A stretch of DNA of 49,783 nucleotides from Methylobacterium segetis (GTDB lineage: Bacteria > Pseudomonadota > Alphaproteobacteria > Rhizobiales > Beijerinckiaceae): positions 1 to 49,783 of the forward strand of contig NZ_SMNT01000040.1 in NCBI RefSeq assembly GCF_004348265.1, written 5' to 3'. Shown here in pieces: positions 8,493-18,468 of this stretch. The notes beneath the pieces were generated by a model, which saw only the letters and a list, made by a program, of their open reading frames with translations, made no database searches and was not told the DNA's origin. A program made the translations under genes and the position numbers. The stretch's first letter is position 1, and each line of letters starts with the position of its first letter.

Positions 8493-9296
8493 TCAGACCT
8501 CGCGGGCGATCATCATCTTCTTGATCTCGGCGATCGCCTTGGCCGGGTTCAGGTTCTTCGGGCAGGTGTTGGCGCAGTTCATGATCGTGTGGCAGCGGTA
8601 GAGGCGGAACGGGTCGTGCAGCCCGTCGAGGCGCTCGCCCGTGTTCTCGTCGCGCGAGTCGATCAGCCAGCGATAGGCCTGGAGCAGCGCCGCCGGCCCC
8701 AGGAAGCGGTCGCCGTTCCACCAGTAGCTCGGGCAGCTCGTGGTGCAGCAGGCGCACAGGATGCACTCGTAGAGCCCGTCGAGGCGGGCGCGGTCCTCTG
8801 GCGTCTGCTTCCACTCCGCCTCGGGCGCGGGCGTCTCGGTCTGCAGCCAGGGCTCGATCGCGGCGTGCTGGGCGAAGAAGTTCGTCAGGTCCGGCACGAG
8901 GTCCTTCAGGACCGGCATGTGCGGCAGGGGGTAGATCCTCACGGCAGCGGACTTCTTGCCCGCCGCGTGCTCCTTGCAGGCGTCGATCCCCATCGTGCAG
9001 GCGAGCGAATTCTGCCCCTCGATGTTCATGGCGCAGGAGCCGCAGATCCCCTCGCGGCAGGAGCGCCGGAAGACCAGCGTCGAGTCGACCTTGTTCTTGA
9101 TCCACAGGAGGGCGTCGAGGACCATCGGCCCGCAATCGTCGCGGTCGACCTGATAGGTGTCGATCCGCGGGTTGGCGCCGTCGTCCGGGTTCCAGCGATA
9201 GACCCGGAACTCGGTGAGGGTCTTCGCCCCCGCCGGTGCCGGCCAGGACTTGCCCTCGCGGAGCTGGGAGTTCTTGGGAAGGGTGAACTGAGCCAT
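8493..9296 (-). CDS. sdhB: succinate dehydrogenase iron-sulfur subunit
   Basis: A 267-residue electron-transfer subunit of complex II that passes electrons from SdhA FAD to ubiquinone. It has the plant-type [2Fe-2S] site CREGICGSC...LAC, then the ferredoxin-like part with [13 protein letters not shown] ([4Fe-4S]) and [17 protein letters not shown] ([3Fe-4S]), all cysteines present. It is the last gene of sdhCDAB. The sdhA-sdhB gap of 96 bp is wider than the others in the operon and contains a weak inverted repeat (GAGACGC at 9320, GCGTCTC at 9345). Confidence 0.97.
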   Translation of the reverse strand: MAQFTLPKNSQLREGKSWPAPAGAKTLTEFRVYRWNPDDGANPRIDTYQVDRDDCGPMVLDALLWIKNKVDSTLVFRRSCREGICGSCAMNIEGQNSLACTMGIDACKEHAAGKKSAAVRIYPLPHMPVLKDLVPDLTNFFAQHAAIEPWLQTETPAPEAEWKQTPEDRARLDGLYECILCACCTTSCPSYWWNGDRFLGPAALLQAYRWLIDSRDENTGERLDGLHDPFRLYRCHTIMNCANTCPKNLNPAKAIAEIKKMMIAREV

Positions 9297-9392
9297 GGAC
9301 TTCTCGCTCTCACGAGCCGGAGACGCAGCGGCGACCCCGGGACGGCGTCTCGCCTCCGCCCATCTCGGATCGCCGCATTCGGGAATGGTTCG

Positions 9393-11207
9393 TCAGTACA
9401 CCCGCGCCTTCGGCTCGATGTACTGGATCTCGTTCGACATCGTGTAGGTGTGGACCGGTCGGTAATCGATCGCGACGGTGTGGCTCGACTCGTCGAGCCA
9501 GGAGAGGGTGTGCTTCATCCACTCCCGGTCGTCGCGGTCGGGGAAGTCCTCGCGGGCATGCGCGCCGCGGGATTCCTTGCGGTTGGCCGCCGATTCCATC
9601 GTGACGACCGCCTGGCCGATCAGGTTGTCGAATTCGAGCGTCTCGAGAAGGTCGGTGTTCCAGATCAGCGAGCGATCCGTGATGCGGATGTCCGCGGCCG
9701 CGTTCCAGACCTTGTGGATCAGGCCCCTGCCCTCCTCCAGCACCTCGCCGGTGCGGAAGACCGCGCAATTGTTCTGCATGGTCTTCTGCATCTCGAGGCG
9801 GAGTTCCGCGGTCGGCGTGCCGCCGTCGGCGTAGCGGAAGCGGTCGAGGCGGCCGAGCGCCTTGTCGGCCGAGCCCTTGGGCAGTTCCGGCTGGCGGCCG
9901 TTCGGCTCGACGATCTCGGCGCAGCGCAGGCCCGAGGCGCGGCCGAACACGACGAGGTCGATCAGCGAGTTCGAGCCGAGGCGGTTCGCCCCGTGCACCG
10001 AGACGCAGGCCGCCTCGCCGATCGCCATCAGCCCGGGCACCACCGTATCGGGGTTGCCGTCCCGCAGGGTCAGCACCTCGCCGTGATAGTTCGTGGGGAT
10101 GCCGCCCATGTTGTAGTGCACGGTCGGCAGCACGGGGATCGGCTCCTTCGTCACGTCGACGCCCGCGAAGATCTTGGCGCTCTCCGAGATGCCGGGCAGG
10201 CGCTCGTGCAGGATCTTCGGGTCGAGATGGTCGAGGTGCAGGAAGATGTGGTCCCCGCCCTTGCCGACGCCGCGGCCGGCGCGGATCTCCATGGTCATCG
10301 AGCGCGAGACCACGTCGCGGGAGGCGAGGTCCTTGGCCGAGGGCGCATAGCGCTCCATGAAGCGCTCGCCCTCCGAATTCGTCAGGTAGCCGCCCTCGCC
10401 CCTGGCCCCTTCGGTGATCAGGCAGCCCGCGCCGTAGATGCCGGTCGGATGGAACTGCACGAACTCCATGTCCTGCAGCGGCAGGCCGGCGCGCAGCACC
10501 ATCGCGTTCCCGTCGCCCGTGCAGGTGTGGGCCGACGTCGCCGAGAAGTAGGAGCGGCCATAGCCCCCCGTGGCCAACACCGTCATCTGGGCGCGGAAGC
10601 GGTGGATCTCGCCCGAGGCCTGGTCGATCGCGATGACGCCGCGGCAGCGCCCGTCCTCGTCCATGATCAGGTCGAGGGCGAAGTACTCGATGAAGAAGTT
10701 GGTGTGGTTCTTCACCGCCTGCCCGTAGAGGGTGTGGAGCATGGCGTGCCCCGTGCGGTCGGCCGCCGCGCAGGTGCGCTGCGCGGTGCCCTTGCCGTAA
10801 TCGGTCGTCATGCCGCCGAAGGGCCGCTGGTAGATCTTGCCCTCTTCCGTGCGGGAGAAGGGCACGCCCCAATGCTCCAGCTCGTAGACCGCCGCCGGGG
10901 CGTTGCGCACGAGGTACTCGATCGCGTCCTGGTCGCCGAGCCAGTCCGAGCCCTTCACGGTGTCGTACATGTGCCAGCGCCAATCGTCCGGCCCCATATT
11001 GCCGAGCGAGGCCGAGATGCCGCCCTGCGCCGCCACGGTGTGCGAGCGGGTCGGGAAGACCTTGGTGATGCAGGCGGTGCGCAGGCCGGCCTGAGAGCAG
11101 CCGACCGTGGCGCGCAGGCCCGCGCCGCCGGCGCCGACCACCACCACGTCGAAGCTGTGGTCGTGGATCGTGTAGGCGGGCCGGCTCCCGCTCGTTCCGT
11201 TTGCCAT
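9393..11207 (-). CDS. sdhA: succinate dehydrogenase flavoprotein subunit
   Basis: A 604-residue catalytic subunit oxidising succinate to fumarate in the TCA cycle, attached to the cytoplasmic face of the inner membrane. The FAD dinucleotide-binding motif [16 protein letters not shown] is near residue 23. [12 protein letters not shown] contains the His expected to carry covalent FAD. HPTGIYG and [19 protein letters not shown] form the active-site and FAD regions. The length is normal. It starts 31 bp after the sdhD stop. Confidence 0.98.
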   Translation of the reverse strand: MANGTSGSRPAYTIHDHSFDVVVVGAGGAGLRATVGCSQAGLRTACITKVFPTRSHTVAAQGGISASLGNMGPDDWRWHMYDTVKGSDWLGDQDAIEYLVRNAPAAVYELEHWGVPFSRTEEGKIYQRPFGGMTTDYGKGTAQRTCAAADRTGHAMLHTLYGQAVKNHTNFFIEYFALDLIMDEDGRCRGVIAIDQASGEIHRFRAQMTVLATGGYGRSYFSATSAHTCTGDGNAMVLRAGLPLQDMEFVQFHPTGIYGAGCLITEGARGEGGYLTNSEGERFMERYAPSAKDLASRDVVSRSMTMEIRAGRGVGKGGDHIFLHLDHLDPKILHERLPGISESAKIFAGVDVTKEPIPVLPTVHYNMGGIPTNYHGEVLTLRDGNPDTVVPGLMAIGEAACVSVHGANRLGSNSLIDLVVFGRASGLRCAEIVEPNGRQPELPKGSADKALGRLDRFRYADGGTPTAELRLEMQKTMQNNCAVFRTGEVLEEGRGLIHKVWNAAADIRITDRSLIWNTDLLETLEFDNLIGQAVVTMESAANRKESRGAHAREDFPDRDDREWMKHTLSWLDESSHTVAIDYRPVHTYTMSNEIQYIEPKARVY

Positions 11208-11238
11208 CGGCGGCTCCTTGATCTCTCGGGGGCTCAGG

Positions 11239-11652
11239 TCAGGCGAGGCGGGCGAGGCCCACGCGCAGGATCGCGTAGAGGCAGGCCACCGCGACGACGA
11301 CCGCGTAGAAGTTGTTGGCGAAGAGCGCCGCGATGCGCAGCGCCTTGTCGTGCACGTAATCCTCGATGATCACCTGCATCCCGAGCCGCATGTGGAGCGT
11401 CACGGAAATCACCGCGAGGATCAGGATCAGCGCGACGATCGGGTGGCCCATCAGCGCCACCGCCTCGGGGTAGGGCCGGCCGACCATCAGCGCGACGATC
11501 ACCACGAAGGCGAGCATCAGGGGCGCGTTCGAGGCCGCGGTCAGCCGCTGCAGCCACCAGTGGCTGGCGCCGTGGCCGGAGGGGCCGAGGCCGCGGACGC
11601 GCGCGCGGGGCGTGCGGATCGAGAGGTTCGTGTTCTGGCGGTTGTCGGCCAT
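11239..11652 (-). CDS. sdhD: succinate dehydrogenase membrane anchor subunit
   Basis: A 137-residue membrane anchor with three predicted helices ([32 protein letters not shown] and [17 protein letters not shown]). The motif [14 protein letters not shown] is the SdhD signature, including the conserved His and the Asp-Tyr pair near the quinone site. It lies 13 bp after sdhC in the operon. Confidence 0.95.
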   Translation of the reverse strand: MADNRQNTNLSIRTPRARVRGLGPSGHGASHWWLQRLTAASNAPLMLAFVVIVALMVGRPYPEAVALMGHPIVALILILAVISVTLHMRLGMQVIIEDYVHDKALRIAALFANNFYAVVVAVACLYAILRVGLARLA

Positions 11653-11665
11653 CGGGGAGCCTCCC

Positions 11666-12067
11666 TCAGCGCAGGGTCAGGGCGAGCGCCCAGATGACGA
11701 CGGTCAGCGCCACCGAACCGATCAGCGTGCCGCGGGACAGCCACAGGCGCTCGCCGCGCTCCAGGCCGACGCCGAAATCCCACACGAAGTGGCGCAGGCC
11801 GCCCAGCATGTGGTGCATCAGCACCCAGGTGTAGGCGAACAGGACGAGGATCCCGATCCACGAGCCGAAGAACCACGCGACCCAGGCATAGGCGCCCGGC
11901 CCGGAGGCCAGAGCCACGAGCCAGATCGCGACGAGGGCCGAGCCGCCGTAGAGCGCCGTTCCGGTGATGCGGTGGAACACCGACATCGCCATGGTCCAGG
12001 TCCAGCGATAGATCTGGAGGTGGGGCGAGAGCGGCTGGGCGACCGTAGGTCTGGCGGTGGGGGCCAT
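11666..12067 (-). CDS. sdhC: succinate dehydrogenase cytochrome b556 subunit
   Basis: A 133-residue cytochrome b556 subunit and first gene of the sdh operon. It has the family N-terminal motif RPTVAQPLSPHLQIYRW, three membrane helices, and LMHHMLGGLRHFVWDFG with the likely heme-ligand His. The ATG at 12067 has CGAGGAT upstream. The 134 bp between this start and the stop of the transporter gene at 12202 should hold the sdh promoter, but I could not assign clear -35 and -10 boxes. Confidence 0.95.
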   Translation of the reverse strand: MAPTARPTVAQPLSPHLQIYRWTWTMAMSVFHRITGTALYGGSALVAIWLVALASGPGAYAWVAWFFGSWIGILVLFAYTWVLMHHMLGGLRHFVWDFGVGLERGERLWLSRGTLIGSVALTVVIWALALTLR

Positions 12068-12201
12068 GCGGATCCTCGGGTGCTCTTCGAAACTGGACTG
12101 TCTCTAAACTCACGTATCGCTAGTGCGGTGCAGCGCAAGCCGCAATGCGACAAGGGGCGGAGGCGCTTCGGCGTGAGACCGGCTGTGATCTGTCACGGGG
12201 C

Positions 12202-13557
12202 TCACGGCATCTGCCCCACGATACGCCACCACAAGTAGTCGAGTGGGGCGATCACAATCAGGGACACGAGGCCGAGCGCCAGGGTCAGGCGGGTCGCGTC
12301 GGAGAGGTCCACCCGGCCGAGGTCACTCGCGAAGACGATCGGGGGCGCCTGATAGGGCAGGAACAGTGCGGAGTAGCCCACCACCTGCACCATCACGACG
12401 CTCATCAGGTCGAGGCCCGTCGCCCGCGACATCTCCGAGGCGAGCGCGGTGTAGAGCGCGGGCGCCCCGTTCGCCGTGACGACGAGAGCGAGGGCGCTCG
12501 CGATCAGGGTCAGCACGCCGAAATTCCGGGCCGGTGCGCCCGGCTCCAGCGGCGCGACGGCCAGCAGCGCGTGGCCGAGGCGCGCTCCGAGACCGGTTTC
12601 GTTGACGAGCGCGACGAGGCCGAGCAGGGCCGCGATGTAGAAGCAGGTCCTCAAATTCACGGCGCCGAAGGCCTCGGGCCGCAGGACCCCGATGCGAGGC
12701 AGGAGGCAGATCACCGCCGCCGAGAGGCCGACCCAGGCCGGGGCGATGTGATGCAGGCTGTCGGTGACCCAGAGCGCCAGGGTGCCGACGAGGATCAGCG
12801 CGAGGCGCCGCTCCTCCCCCGAGAGGGGGGGCAGCGGCGGCAGGCTGCCGGCCTGCGCCTCCAGCCGGTCGGGGAAGATCTTCAACGTCAGCCAGACGAG
12901 GAATCCGCCCTTCACGAGGGCGAGCACGGGCGCGTGAAGCCAGAGGTAGGGCAGGTAGGCGAGGTGCAGCCCGTGCTGCACCTCCGCGGTGCCGGCCATC
13001 ACGAGGTTCGGCACGTTGGCGGGCAGGATCGCCGCCGACAGGATCGGCGTCGCGACCCCGACGGCGAGCACCGCGCCCGTGCGCCCCTTGCGGCCCGCCG
13101 CGAGGCCGAAGGCGTCGCAGAGCGCCAGAACCACGGGCACGAGGAGCGCGATGCGCCCGAGATTCGAGGGCATCACGAAGGCGAGGGCGAAGGAGAAGGC
13201 CGTCAGCCCGGCGATGAGGCGCGGGTAGGAGCCGCCGAGATGGCCGCTGAGCGAGCGGGCGAGCCGGGCCCCGAGGCCCGTGCGGGTCATGGCAAGGCCC
13301 ACCACCATGCCGCTGAGGACCAGCCAGAAGGCCGAGGAGGCGAAGCCGGAGAACACGGTCGAGGGCGCACCGAGCCGGAACAGCATGGCGGCGGCGAAGA
13401 ACAGCATCGCCGTCACCACCTCGGCGACGCTCGCCGTGGCCCAGAGCCCCATGCAGAGCACGAGGAGCCCGGCCGTGATGAGGAGGGCGGTGTCCCCGCC
13501 CGTCAGGCCCGCGAGCCAGCCGTGCAGGAAGCCGTCCAGGGGAGCCTGAGCCTGCAT
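12202..13557 (-). CDS. SLC13/DASS-type anion permease
   Basis: A 451-residue inner-membrane protein with about 11-12 hydrophobic segments, arranged as two halves with similar polar motifs: [13 protein letters not shown] and [11 protein letters not shown] in the first, and NETGLG and [12 protein letters not shown] in the second. This pattern fits sodium-coupled di/tricarboxylate or sulfate permeases of the SLC13/citrate transporter superfamily. The substrate cannot be read from the sequence. I chose the ATG at 13557; the frame stays open to 13797 but the extra 80 residues are Pro/Arg/Gly-rich and uncharacteristic. It is divergent from a LysR gene, which probably controls it, and is co-directional with sdhC downstream, which could hint at succinate-type substrates. 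Confidence 0.8.
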   Translation of the reverse strand: MQAQAPLDGFLHGWLAGLTGGDTALLITAGLLVLCMGLWATASVAEVVTAMLFFAAAMLFRLGAPSTVFSGFASSAFWLVLSGMVVGLAMTRTGLGARLARSLSGHLGGSYPRLIAGLTAFSFALAFVMPSNLGRIALLVPVVLALCDAFGLAAGRKGRTGAVLAVGVATPILSAAILPANVPNLVMAGTAEVQHGLHLAYLPYLWLHAPVLALVKGGFLVWLTLKIFPDRLEAQAGSLPPLPPLSGEERRLALILVGTLALWVTDSLHHIAPAWVGLSAAVICLLPRIGVLRPEAFGAVNLRTCFYIAALLGLVALVNETGLGARLGHALLAVAPLEPGAPARNFGVLTLIASALALVVTANGAPALYTALASEMSRATGLDLMSVVMVQVVGYSALFLPYQAPPIVFASDLGRVDLSDATRLTLALGLVSLIVIAPLDYLWWRIVGQMP

Positions 13558-13719
13558 CGGCTGTGGAGGATCCTGAGACAGGGGATTGCGGGCACCTGTG
13601 CCGGCGCCTCGCGAGCCCGGACTCTTCCCTGGAATGGGACCCGTTCGCAATTCGGGATCGCGCGATGGAGCCTTCGCCGCTGACGAAGGGTCGCCGCTGT
13701 AACTCTCCGGCGGCCTCGG

Positions 13720-13729
13720 TGGTATACCA
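13720..13729. promoter_or_regulatory. palindrome TGGTATACCA in the transporter/LysR divergent region
   Basis: A perfect 10-bp palindrome lies 163 bp upstream of the transporter start and 101 bp upstream of the LysR start. It could be an operator for the LysR protein or for a GntR-type regulator. It resembles the TGGCATACCA core of the two oxalate-gene elements. The rest of the 272-bp divergent region shows nothing else I can name. Confidence 0.35.
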
Positions 13730-13829
13730 GGGGAGCGCGGGGCTTTCGCGGTCGGCCGCCGGGTTGCAGGATGTCCCAGCCTTCGCCGCTCGCGCAAGCC
13801 CGCACGGCCGGCGCCCCCGGAGAGGAGCG

Positions 13830-14714
13830 ATGCTGCGCTTCGATATCGTCGATCTGGGCCTGTTCCGCCACGTGGTCGAGGCGGGCTCGATCACACACGG
13901 AGCGGAGCGGGCGAATCTCGCCCTCGCCGCCGCCTCGGCGCGGATCCGGGCGATGGAGGACAGCCTCGGCGCGGCCCTCCTCGTGCGCAACCGGCAGGGG
14001 GTCACGCCGACGCCGGCCGGGCGGACGCTCCTCGCCCATGCCCGCACGCTCCTCGCCGACATCGAGCGCATGCGCGAGGAGATGTCGGCCTATTCGGGCG
14101 GCACGGCGGGCCAGATCCGCATCCTCTCGAACACCAACGCGCTGACCGAGTTCCTGCCGGAGGTGCTCTCGGCCTACCTCGCGCGCCATCCCGGCGTCAG
14201 CGTCGACATCGACGAGCGCACCTCGGACGAGATCGTCGGGCTCGTCGCCGAGGGCACGGCCGATCTCGGCATCGTCTCCGGCACGGTGGATACCGGCGCC
14301 CTGCAGACCTTCCCGTTCCGGCAGGACCGCTTCGTCCTCGTGGCGGCCCCGGACCATCCGCTCGCGGCGCGGGACTCGGCGGCCTTCGCGGAGGTTCTCG
14401 CCCACGATCTCGTCGGCCTAGACCGGATGAGCGCGATCACCCGCTTCCTCGCCGACAAGGCGGCCCGGATCGGCCGGCCGATGCGGCTCCGCGTGCAATT
14501 GCGCAGCTTCGATGCGGTCTGCCGCCTCGTCGAGTGCCGGGTCGGGCTCGGCATCGTGCCCGAGACCACGGCGCAGCGCGCCGCCCGCGGCATGGCGATC
14601 CGGATCGTACCCCTCGCCGACGGCTGGGCGAGCCGCGACCTCACCCTGTGCCTGCGCAGCCTGGAGGCGATGCCCGCCTTCGCGCAGGATTTCGTGGCGC
14701 ATCTGCGGGCGTGA
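13830..14714 (+). CDS. LysR-family transcriptional regulator
   Basis: A 294-residue LysR-type regulator. The N-terminal winged helix-turn-helix ([50 protein letters not shown]) is followed by a linker helix and a two-lobed effector domain ([22 protein letters not shown], [10 protein letters not shown]). The ATG at 13830 is preceded by AGAGGAG and matches the usual LysR start; the longer open frame from 13563 is non-coding leader. It is divergent from the SLC13 permease and 82 bp upstream of the ThDP enzyme. By the usual LysR arrangement it may control one or both. The effector is unknown. Confidence 0.92.
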   Translation: MLRFDIVDLGLFRHVVEAGSITHGAERANLALAAASARIRAMEDSLGAALLVRNRQGVTPTPAGRTLLAHARTLLADIERMREEMSAYSGGTAGQIRILSNTNALTEFLPEVLSAYLARHPGVSVDIDERTSDEIVGLVAEGTADLGIVSGTVDTGALQTFPFRQDRFVLVAAPDHPLAARDSAAFAEVLAHDLVGLDRMSAITRFLADKAARIGRPMRLRVQLRSFDAVCRLVECRVGLGIVPETTAQRAARGMAIRIVPLADGWASRDLTLCLRSLEAMPAFAQDFVAHLRA

Positions 14715-14796
14715 GACGCGTCCGGCACATCCGTTGCCTCGCAGGCCCGAAGGCGTAGCCTGTCCTCCGGCGTACAGGCATGAGGAGACAGGCCCG

Positions 14797-16485
14797 ATGA
14801 GCATCGCGACCGTCGAGGGCCTCGGGCGCCGCCGCGGCGCCGCCGTGCTCGTCGAGGTGCTGCGCAGCGAGGGCGTGCGCTACATCTTCGGCAATCCGGG
14901 CACCACCGAACTGCCCCTGATCGATGCCCTGACCGATGCGGCCGACATCGCCTACGTGCTGGCGCTCCAGGAGGCGAGCGCGGTGGCGATGGCGGACGGC
15001 TACGCGCAGGCGGCGCGGCGGCCCGGCTTCCTCAACCTGCACACGGCGGGCGGACTCGGGCACGGCTTCGGCAACCTGCTCAACGCGCAGATCGCCGGCA
15101 CGCCGCTTGTGGTGACGGCGGGCCAGCAGGATTCGCGGCACGCCATCACCGACCCGCTGCTGTTCGGCGACCTCGTCACCATCGCGGCACCGACCGTGAA
15201 ATGGGCCCGCGAGGTCACCCACGCCGACCAGCTGCCGATCCTGCTCCGCCGCGCCTTCCACGACAGCAGCGCGGCACCCTCCGGCCCCGTCTTCCTGTCG
15301 CTGCCGATGGACGTGATGGAGGAGATGACGGACGCCTCCCCGGGCGAGATCTCGACCATCGACCGCTGCGCGGTGGCCGGCTCCCTCGACCGGCTCGCCG
15401 ATCATCTGGCCGGCCTTACACCGGGCCGCCTCGCCATCATCGCGGGCGACGAGATCGAGGCGAGCGACGCCTCGGCCGAGGCCGTGCGCCTCGCCGACGC
15501 GCTCGCCGCGCCCGTCTACGGCTCCTCCTGGCCGGCCCACATCCCCTTCCCGACCGCGCACCCGCTCTGGGCGGGCAATCTGCCGACGAAGGCGACAGAA
15601 ATCGCCGAGATCCTCGGGGCTTACGACGCGGTCTTCGCCCTCGGCGGCAAGTCGCTGATCACGGTGCTCTACACGGAAGGGCCGGCGGTGCCCGCCGGCA
15701 CGCAGGTGTTCCAGCTCTCGGCGGACGTGCGCGACCTCGGCCGCACCTACTCGACGGCCCTCTCCATGGTCGGCGACATCCGCGCCTCCCTGAGAGCGCT
15801 GCAGCCCCTTCTCGAGGCGCGCATCGCGGATGGCGCGGAGACCTACGCGGCGCTGCGCGCGCGGGCGGTGACGCGCTACGAGGAGCGGCGCACCCGGCTC
15901 TCGGCGGCGGCGGACGCGGCCTTCGCAGACCCCGTCATCCAGCCCCTCGTCGCCGCCCGCGAGATCGCCCGGGCGGTCGGGGCCGACACCGCGATCGTCG
16001 ACGAGGCGCCAGCGACGCTCGGCCACCTGCGCACCTTCCTGCACAGCGCCTGGACGCGGCAATATTCCTCGATCCGCGGCGGTGTGCTCGGCTGGGGCAT
16101 GCCCGCCTCGGTCGGCTTCTCCCTGGGACTCGACCGGGCGCCCGTGGTCTGCGTCGTCGGCGACGGGGCGGCGATGTACTCGCCGCAGGCCCTCTGGAGC
16201 GCGGCCCACGAGCGGCTGCCCGTGACCTTCGTCGTCATCAACAACGCCGAGTACAACATCCTGAAGCGCTTCATGCGGGGGCAGGCGCACTACGCCTCGG
16301 CGCGGGCGAATCGCTACATCGCCATGGACCTCGTCGACCCCCGCATCGACTTCCCCGCGCTCGCCGCCTCGATGGGCGTGCCGGCCCGCCGCGTGGAGCG
16401 GGCCGTCGACGTCGCGCCGGCGGTCGAGGCCGGCATCCGGTCCGGCGTGCCGAACCTCGTGGAGATCGTCGTCAGCCCGACGTGA
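14797..16485 (+). CDS. thiamine-diphosphate decarboxylase, benzoylformate decarboxylase-like
   Basis: A 562-residue ThDP enzyme. FGNPGTTELPLIDAL is near residue 31, the cofactor-activating Glu is in ALQEA (E59), LNLHTAGG carries H82, and the ThDP/Mg motif GDGAAMYSPQALW...VVINN is near the C-terminus. The overall pattern is closest to benzoylformate decarboxylase, which converts 2-oxo-2-phenylacetate to benzaldehyde. H82 aligns with its catalytic His70, but the Ser of GNPGS is Thr here, so the substrate may differ. The ATG at 14797 has GAGGAG 9 bp upstream. It is probably regulated by the LysR gene before it. It converges on mntH with 3 bp between stops. Confidence 0.8.
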   Translation: MSIATVEGLGRRRGAAVLVEVLRSEGVRYIFGNPGTTELPLIDALTDAADIAYVLALQEASAVAMADGYAQAARRPGFLNLHTAGGLGHGFGNLLNAQIAGTPLVVTAGQQDSRHAITDPLLFGDLVTIAAPTVKWAREVTHADQLPILLRRAFHDSSAAPSGPVFLSLPMDVMEEMTDASPGEISTIDRCAVAGSLDRLADHLAGLTPGRLAIIAGDEIEASDASAEAVRLADALAAPVYGSSWPAHIPFPTAHPLWAGNLPTKATEIAEILGAYDAVFALGGKSLITVLYTEGPAVPAGTQVFQLSADVRDLGRTYSTALSMVGDIRASLRALQPLLEARIADGAETYAALRARAVTRYEERRTRLSAAADAAFADPVIQPLVAAREIARAVGADTAIVDEAPATLGHLRTFLHSAWTRQYSSIRGGVLGWGMPASVGFSLGLDRAPVVCVVGDGAAMYSPQALWSAAHERLPVTFVVINNAEYNILKRFMRGQAHYASARANRYIAMDLVDPRIDFPALAASMGVPARRVERAVDVAPAVEAGIRSGVPNLVEIVVSPT

Positions 16486-16488
16486 TCC

Positions 16489-17826
16489 TCAATCCCCCGC
16501 GAGCCCCGGCACCGGCACCCCGAAGGCCTGGGCGAGCAGCACGACATTGAGCGCGAGCACGATGGTGGCGCCGGCGACGGAAGCGATCTGCGTCAGGCGC
16601 CCGTTGGCGAAGGCCCCCATCAGGTCCGGCCGGCGGGTGAACAGGACGAGCGCGATCATCGGCACGGGGAGAGCCAGCGAGAGCACGACCTGGCTCAGCA
16701 CGAGGGCCCGGGTCGGGTCGACGCCGATCGCGATCACCGCGAAGGCCGGCAGCATGGTCACGAGGCGGCGCAGCCAGAGCGGGATGCGCCAGCCGACGAA
16801 GCCCTGCATCACCAGTTGCCCGGCCATCGTCCCGACGACCGAGGAGGAGAGCCCCGACGCGATCAGCGAGACGAGGAACACGCCCGCCGCCGCCGGACCG
16901 AGGAGCGGGGTCAGGGTGTGATAGGCCTGCGAGATCTCCGCCACGTCGCTGTGCCCGAGGTGGAAGGCGGAGGCCGCCATGATCACCATCGACATGTTGA
17001 CGAGGCCCGCGATGGCGAGCGCGATCACCACCTCGCGGTTCGAGTAACGCACGAGCCGCCGCCGGTCGGCATCGTCGCGGGCGACCGTGCGGCTCTGGGT
17101 CAGGCCCGAATGCAGGAACAGGGCGTGGGGCATCACGGTGGCGCCGATGATGCCGACCGCGATGGTGAGCGCCTCCGCGTCCGGAATGCGCGGCGTGGTG
17201 AGCCCCTGCGCCGCCGCGCCCCAGGCGATCGGCGCGATGAACAGCTCGACCGCGTAGCAGAGGCCGATCGTCACGACCATGGTCCCGATCACGATCTCCA
17301 TCCAGCGGAAGCCGCCCCGCTCCAGGAGGAGGATCCCGTAGGTGACGATCGCGGTCACCACCATGCCGGCGAAGAGCGGCATGCCGGTCAGCAGCGCGAG
17401 GCCGATCGCGCCGCCGAGGAACTCCGCGAGGTCGGTCGCCATCGCGGCGAGCTCGCTCACCACCCACCTCGTCAGGCGCACGGGTTTCGGGAACTCGTCC
17501 CGGCAGACCTCGGCGAGGTTCCGGTTCGTCACGATGCCGAGCTTGGCCGAGAGCGCCTGGAACAGCATGGCCACGAGATTCGCGACCAGCACGACCCAGA
17601 GCAGGGTGTAGCCGTACTTGGCGCCGGCCTGGATGTTCGTCGCGAAATTGCCCGGGTCCATGTAGGCGATCGAGGCCATCACGGCGGGGCCGGTGAACAG
17701 GAGGAAGCGCCCGCGCCCGCGGTGCCGCCCGTCGAGGACGTCGCGGATCTCGCGCTCGGTGCGGCGGCTCAGCCCCTCTTGGGCCGGCGCCGGAAGCGCC
17801 TCTCTGGTCAGGATCTGTGCCGGCAT
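16489..17826 (-). CDS. mntH: Nramp-family divalent metal (Mn2+) transporter
   Basis: A 445-residue proton-coupled Mn2+/Fe2+ importer with about 11 membrane helices. TM1 has the metal-binding motif DPGN at residues 57-60 (IAYMDPGNFATNIQAG) and TM6 has MPHALFLHSG, the two hallmark Nramp sites. It has a basic N-terminal cytoplasmic leader of about 40 residues. A perfect palindrome 25 bp upstream of the start, and a divergent mntR, indicate manganese-responsive repression. Confidence 0.94.
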   Translation of the reverse strand: MPAQILTREALPAPAQEGLSRRTEREIRDVLDGRHRGRGRFLLFTGPAVMASIAYMDPGNFATNIQAGAKYGYTLLWVVLVANLVAMLFQALSAKLGIVTNRNLAEVCRDEFPKPVRLTRWVVSELAAMATDLAEFLGGAIGLALLTGMPLFAGMVVTAIVTYGILLLERGGFRWMEIVIGTMVVTIGLCYAVELFIAPIAWGAAAQGLTTPRIPDAEALTIAVGIIGATVMPHALFLHSGLTQSRTVARDDADRRRLVRYSNREVVIALAIAGLVNMSMVIMAASAFHLGHSDVAEISQAYHTLTPLLGPAAAGVFLVSLIASGLSSSVVGTMAGQLVMQGFVGWRIPLWLRRLVTMLPAFAVIAIGVDPTRALVLSQVVLSLALPVPMIALVLFTRRPDLMGAFANGRLTQIASVAGATIVLALNVVLLAQAFGVPVPGLAGD

Positions 17827-17850
17827 GATTCGCTTGAGCGTCGCGGTTTG

Positions 17851-17866
17851 TATAGCATCAGCTATA
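17851..17866. promoter_or_regulatory. MntR-box-like operator upstream of mntH
   Basis: TATAGCATCAGCTATA is a perfect inverted repeat (TATAGC, 4-bp spacer, GCTATA) lying 25 bp upstream of the mntH ATG and 140 bp upstream of mntR. It resembles the ATAGC...GCTAT core of enterobacterial MntR boxes. An identical 16-mer occurs on the opposite strand at 36430-36445. It probably overlaps the mntH promoter, so metal-loaded MntR would block transcription. TATAAT at 17863 may instead serve leftward or rightward transcription; I see no convincing -35. Confidence 0.8.
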
Positions 17867-18005
17867 ATGATGTGCCCCGGCTCAAGATCAAGGGTCTTGT
17901 TCGAACGGGACTCCCCCTCCCCCGCACGGATTTGCTAGAAGGTGGCCAGCGGTCAACGAGGCTCGCGCCGAAGCGGGCTCGGCCAAGCGGGAGACAGCCG
18001 GCACC

Positions 18006-18464
18006 ATGCAGGACACCTCACGGCCGGTCCCTGAACCCGCGCTTCTCGACCCGGAGGTCCATGTCGAGAGCTTCCGCCAGGCCCGCGAGGCGCGCCGCCT
18101 GGAACTCGTGGAGGATTACGTCGAGCTGATCGCCGACCTGATCGGCGATGGCGGCGAGGCGCGGCAGGTCGATATCGCCGCCCGCCTCGGCGTGGCGCAG
18201 CCGACGGTGGCCAAGATGCTGAAGCGGCTGGCCGAGGAGGGCTTCGTTCAGCAGAGGCCCTATCGGGGCGTGTTCCTGACGGAGGCCGGTCAGGCGCTCG
18301 CCGAGCAGAGCCGCGAGCGCCATCGCATCGTGGAGCGCTTCCTGTGCGCGCTCGGCGTCAGCGCCGAGACCGCGCGCCGCGACGCCGAGGGCATCGAGCA
18401 CCACGTCAGCGGCGAGACCCTGGAGGCGTTCCGGCGCTTCGCGGAGACGCGCTCGGACGCGTGA
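18006..18464 (+). CDS. mntR: manganese-responsive DtxR-family repressor MntR
   Basis: A 152-residue regulator. It has an N-terminal extension of about 30 residues, a winged helix ([21 protein letters not shown], then the wing [15 protein letters not shown]) and a dimerisation domain, with no SH3-like C-terminal domain, as in MntR. All six metal ligands known from Bacillus MntR have counterparts: D37, E40, H106, E128, E131 and H132. This supports binding of Mn2+ and repression of uptake genes. It is divergent from mntH, and converges on the PLP decarboxylase gene with 4 bp between the ends. Using MntR rather than Mur for manganese is notable for this group. Confidence 0.93.
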   Translation: MQDTSRPVPEPALLDPEVHVESFRQAREARRLELVEDYVELIADLIGDGGEARQVDIAARLGVAQPTVAKMLKRLAEEGFVQQRPYRGVFLTEAGQALAEQSRERHRIVERFLCALGVSAETARRDAEGIEHHVSGETLEAFRRFAETRSDA

Positions 18465-18468
18465 GGCC

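Noticed and set aside
8418..11369. 983-codon plus-strand open frame antisense to sdhA/sdhB
   Set aside because: A GC-driven shadow of certain sdh genes, rich in Arg/Val/Gly without domain motifs.
17851..17866. Transcription terminator hairpin at the mntH palindrome
   Set aside because: The stem is short and AT-rich, lies upstream of both start codons, and has an exact copy before another gene, which fits an operator.
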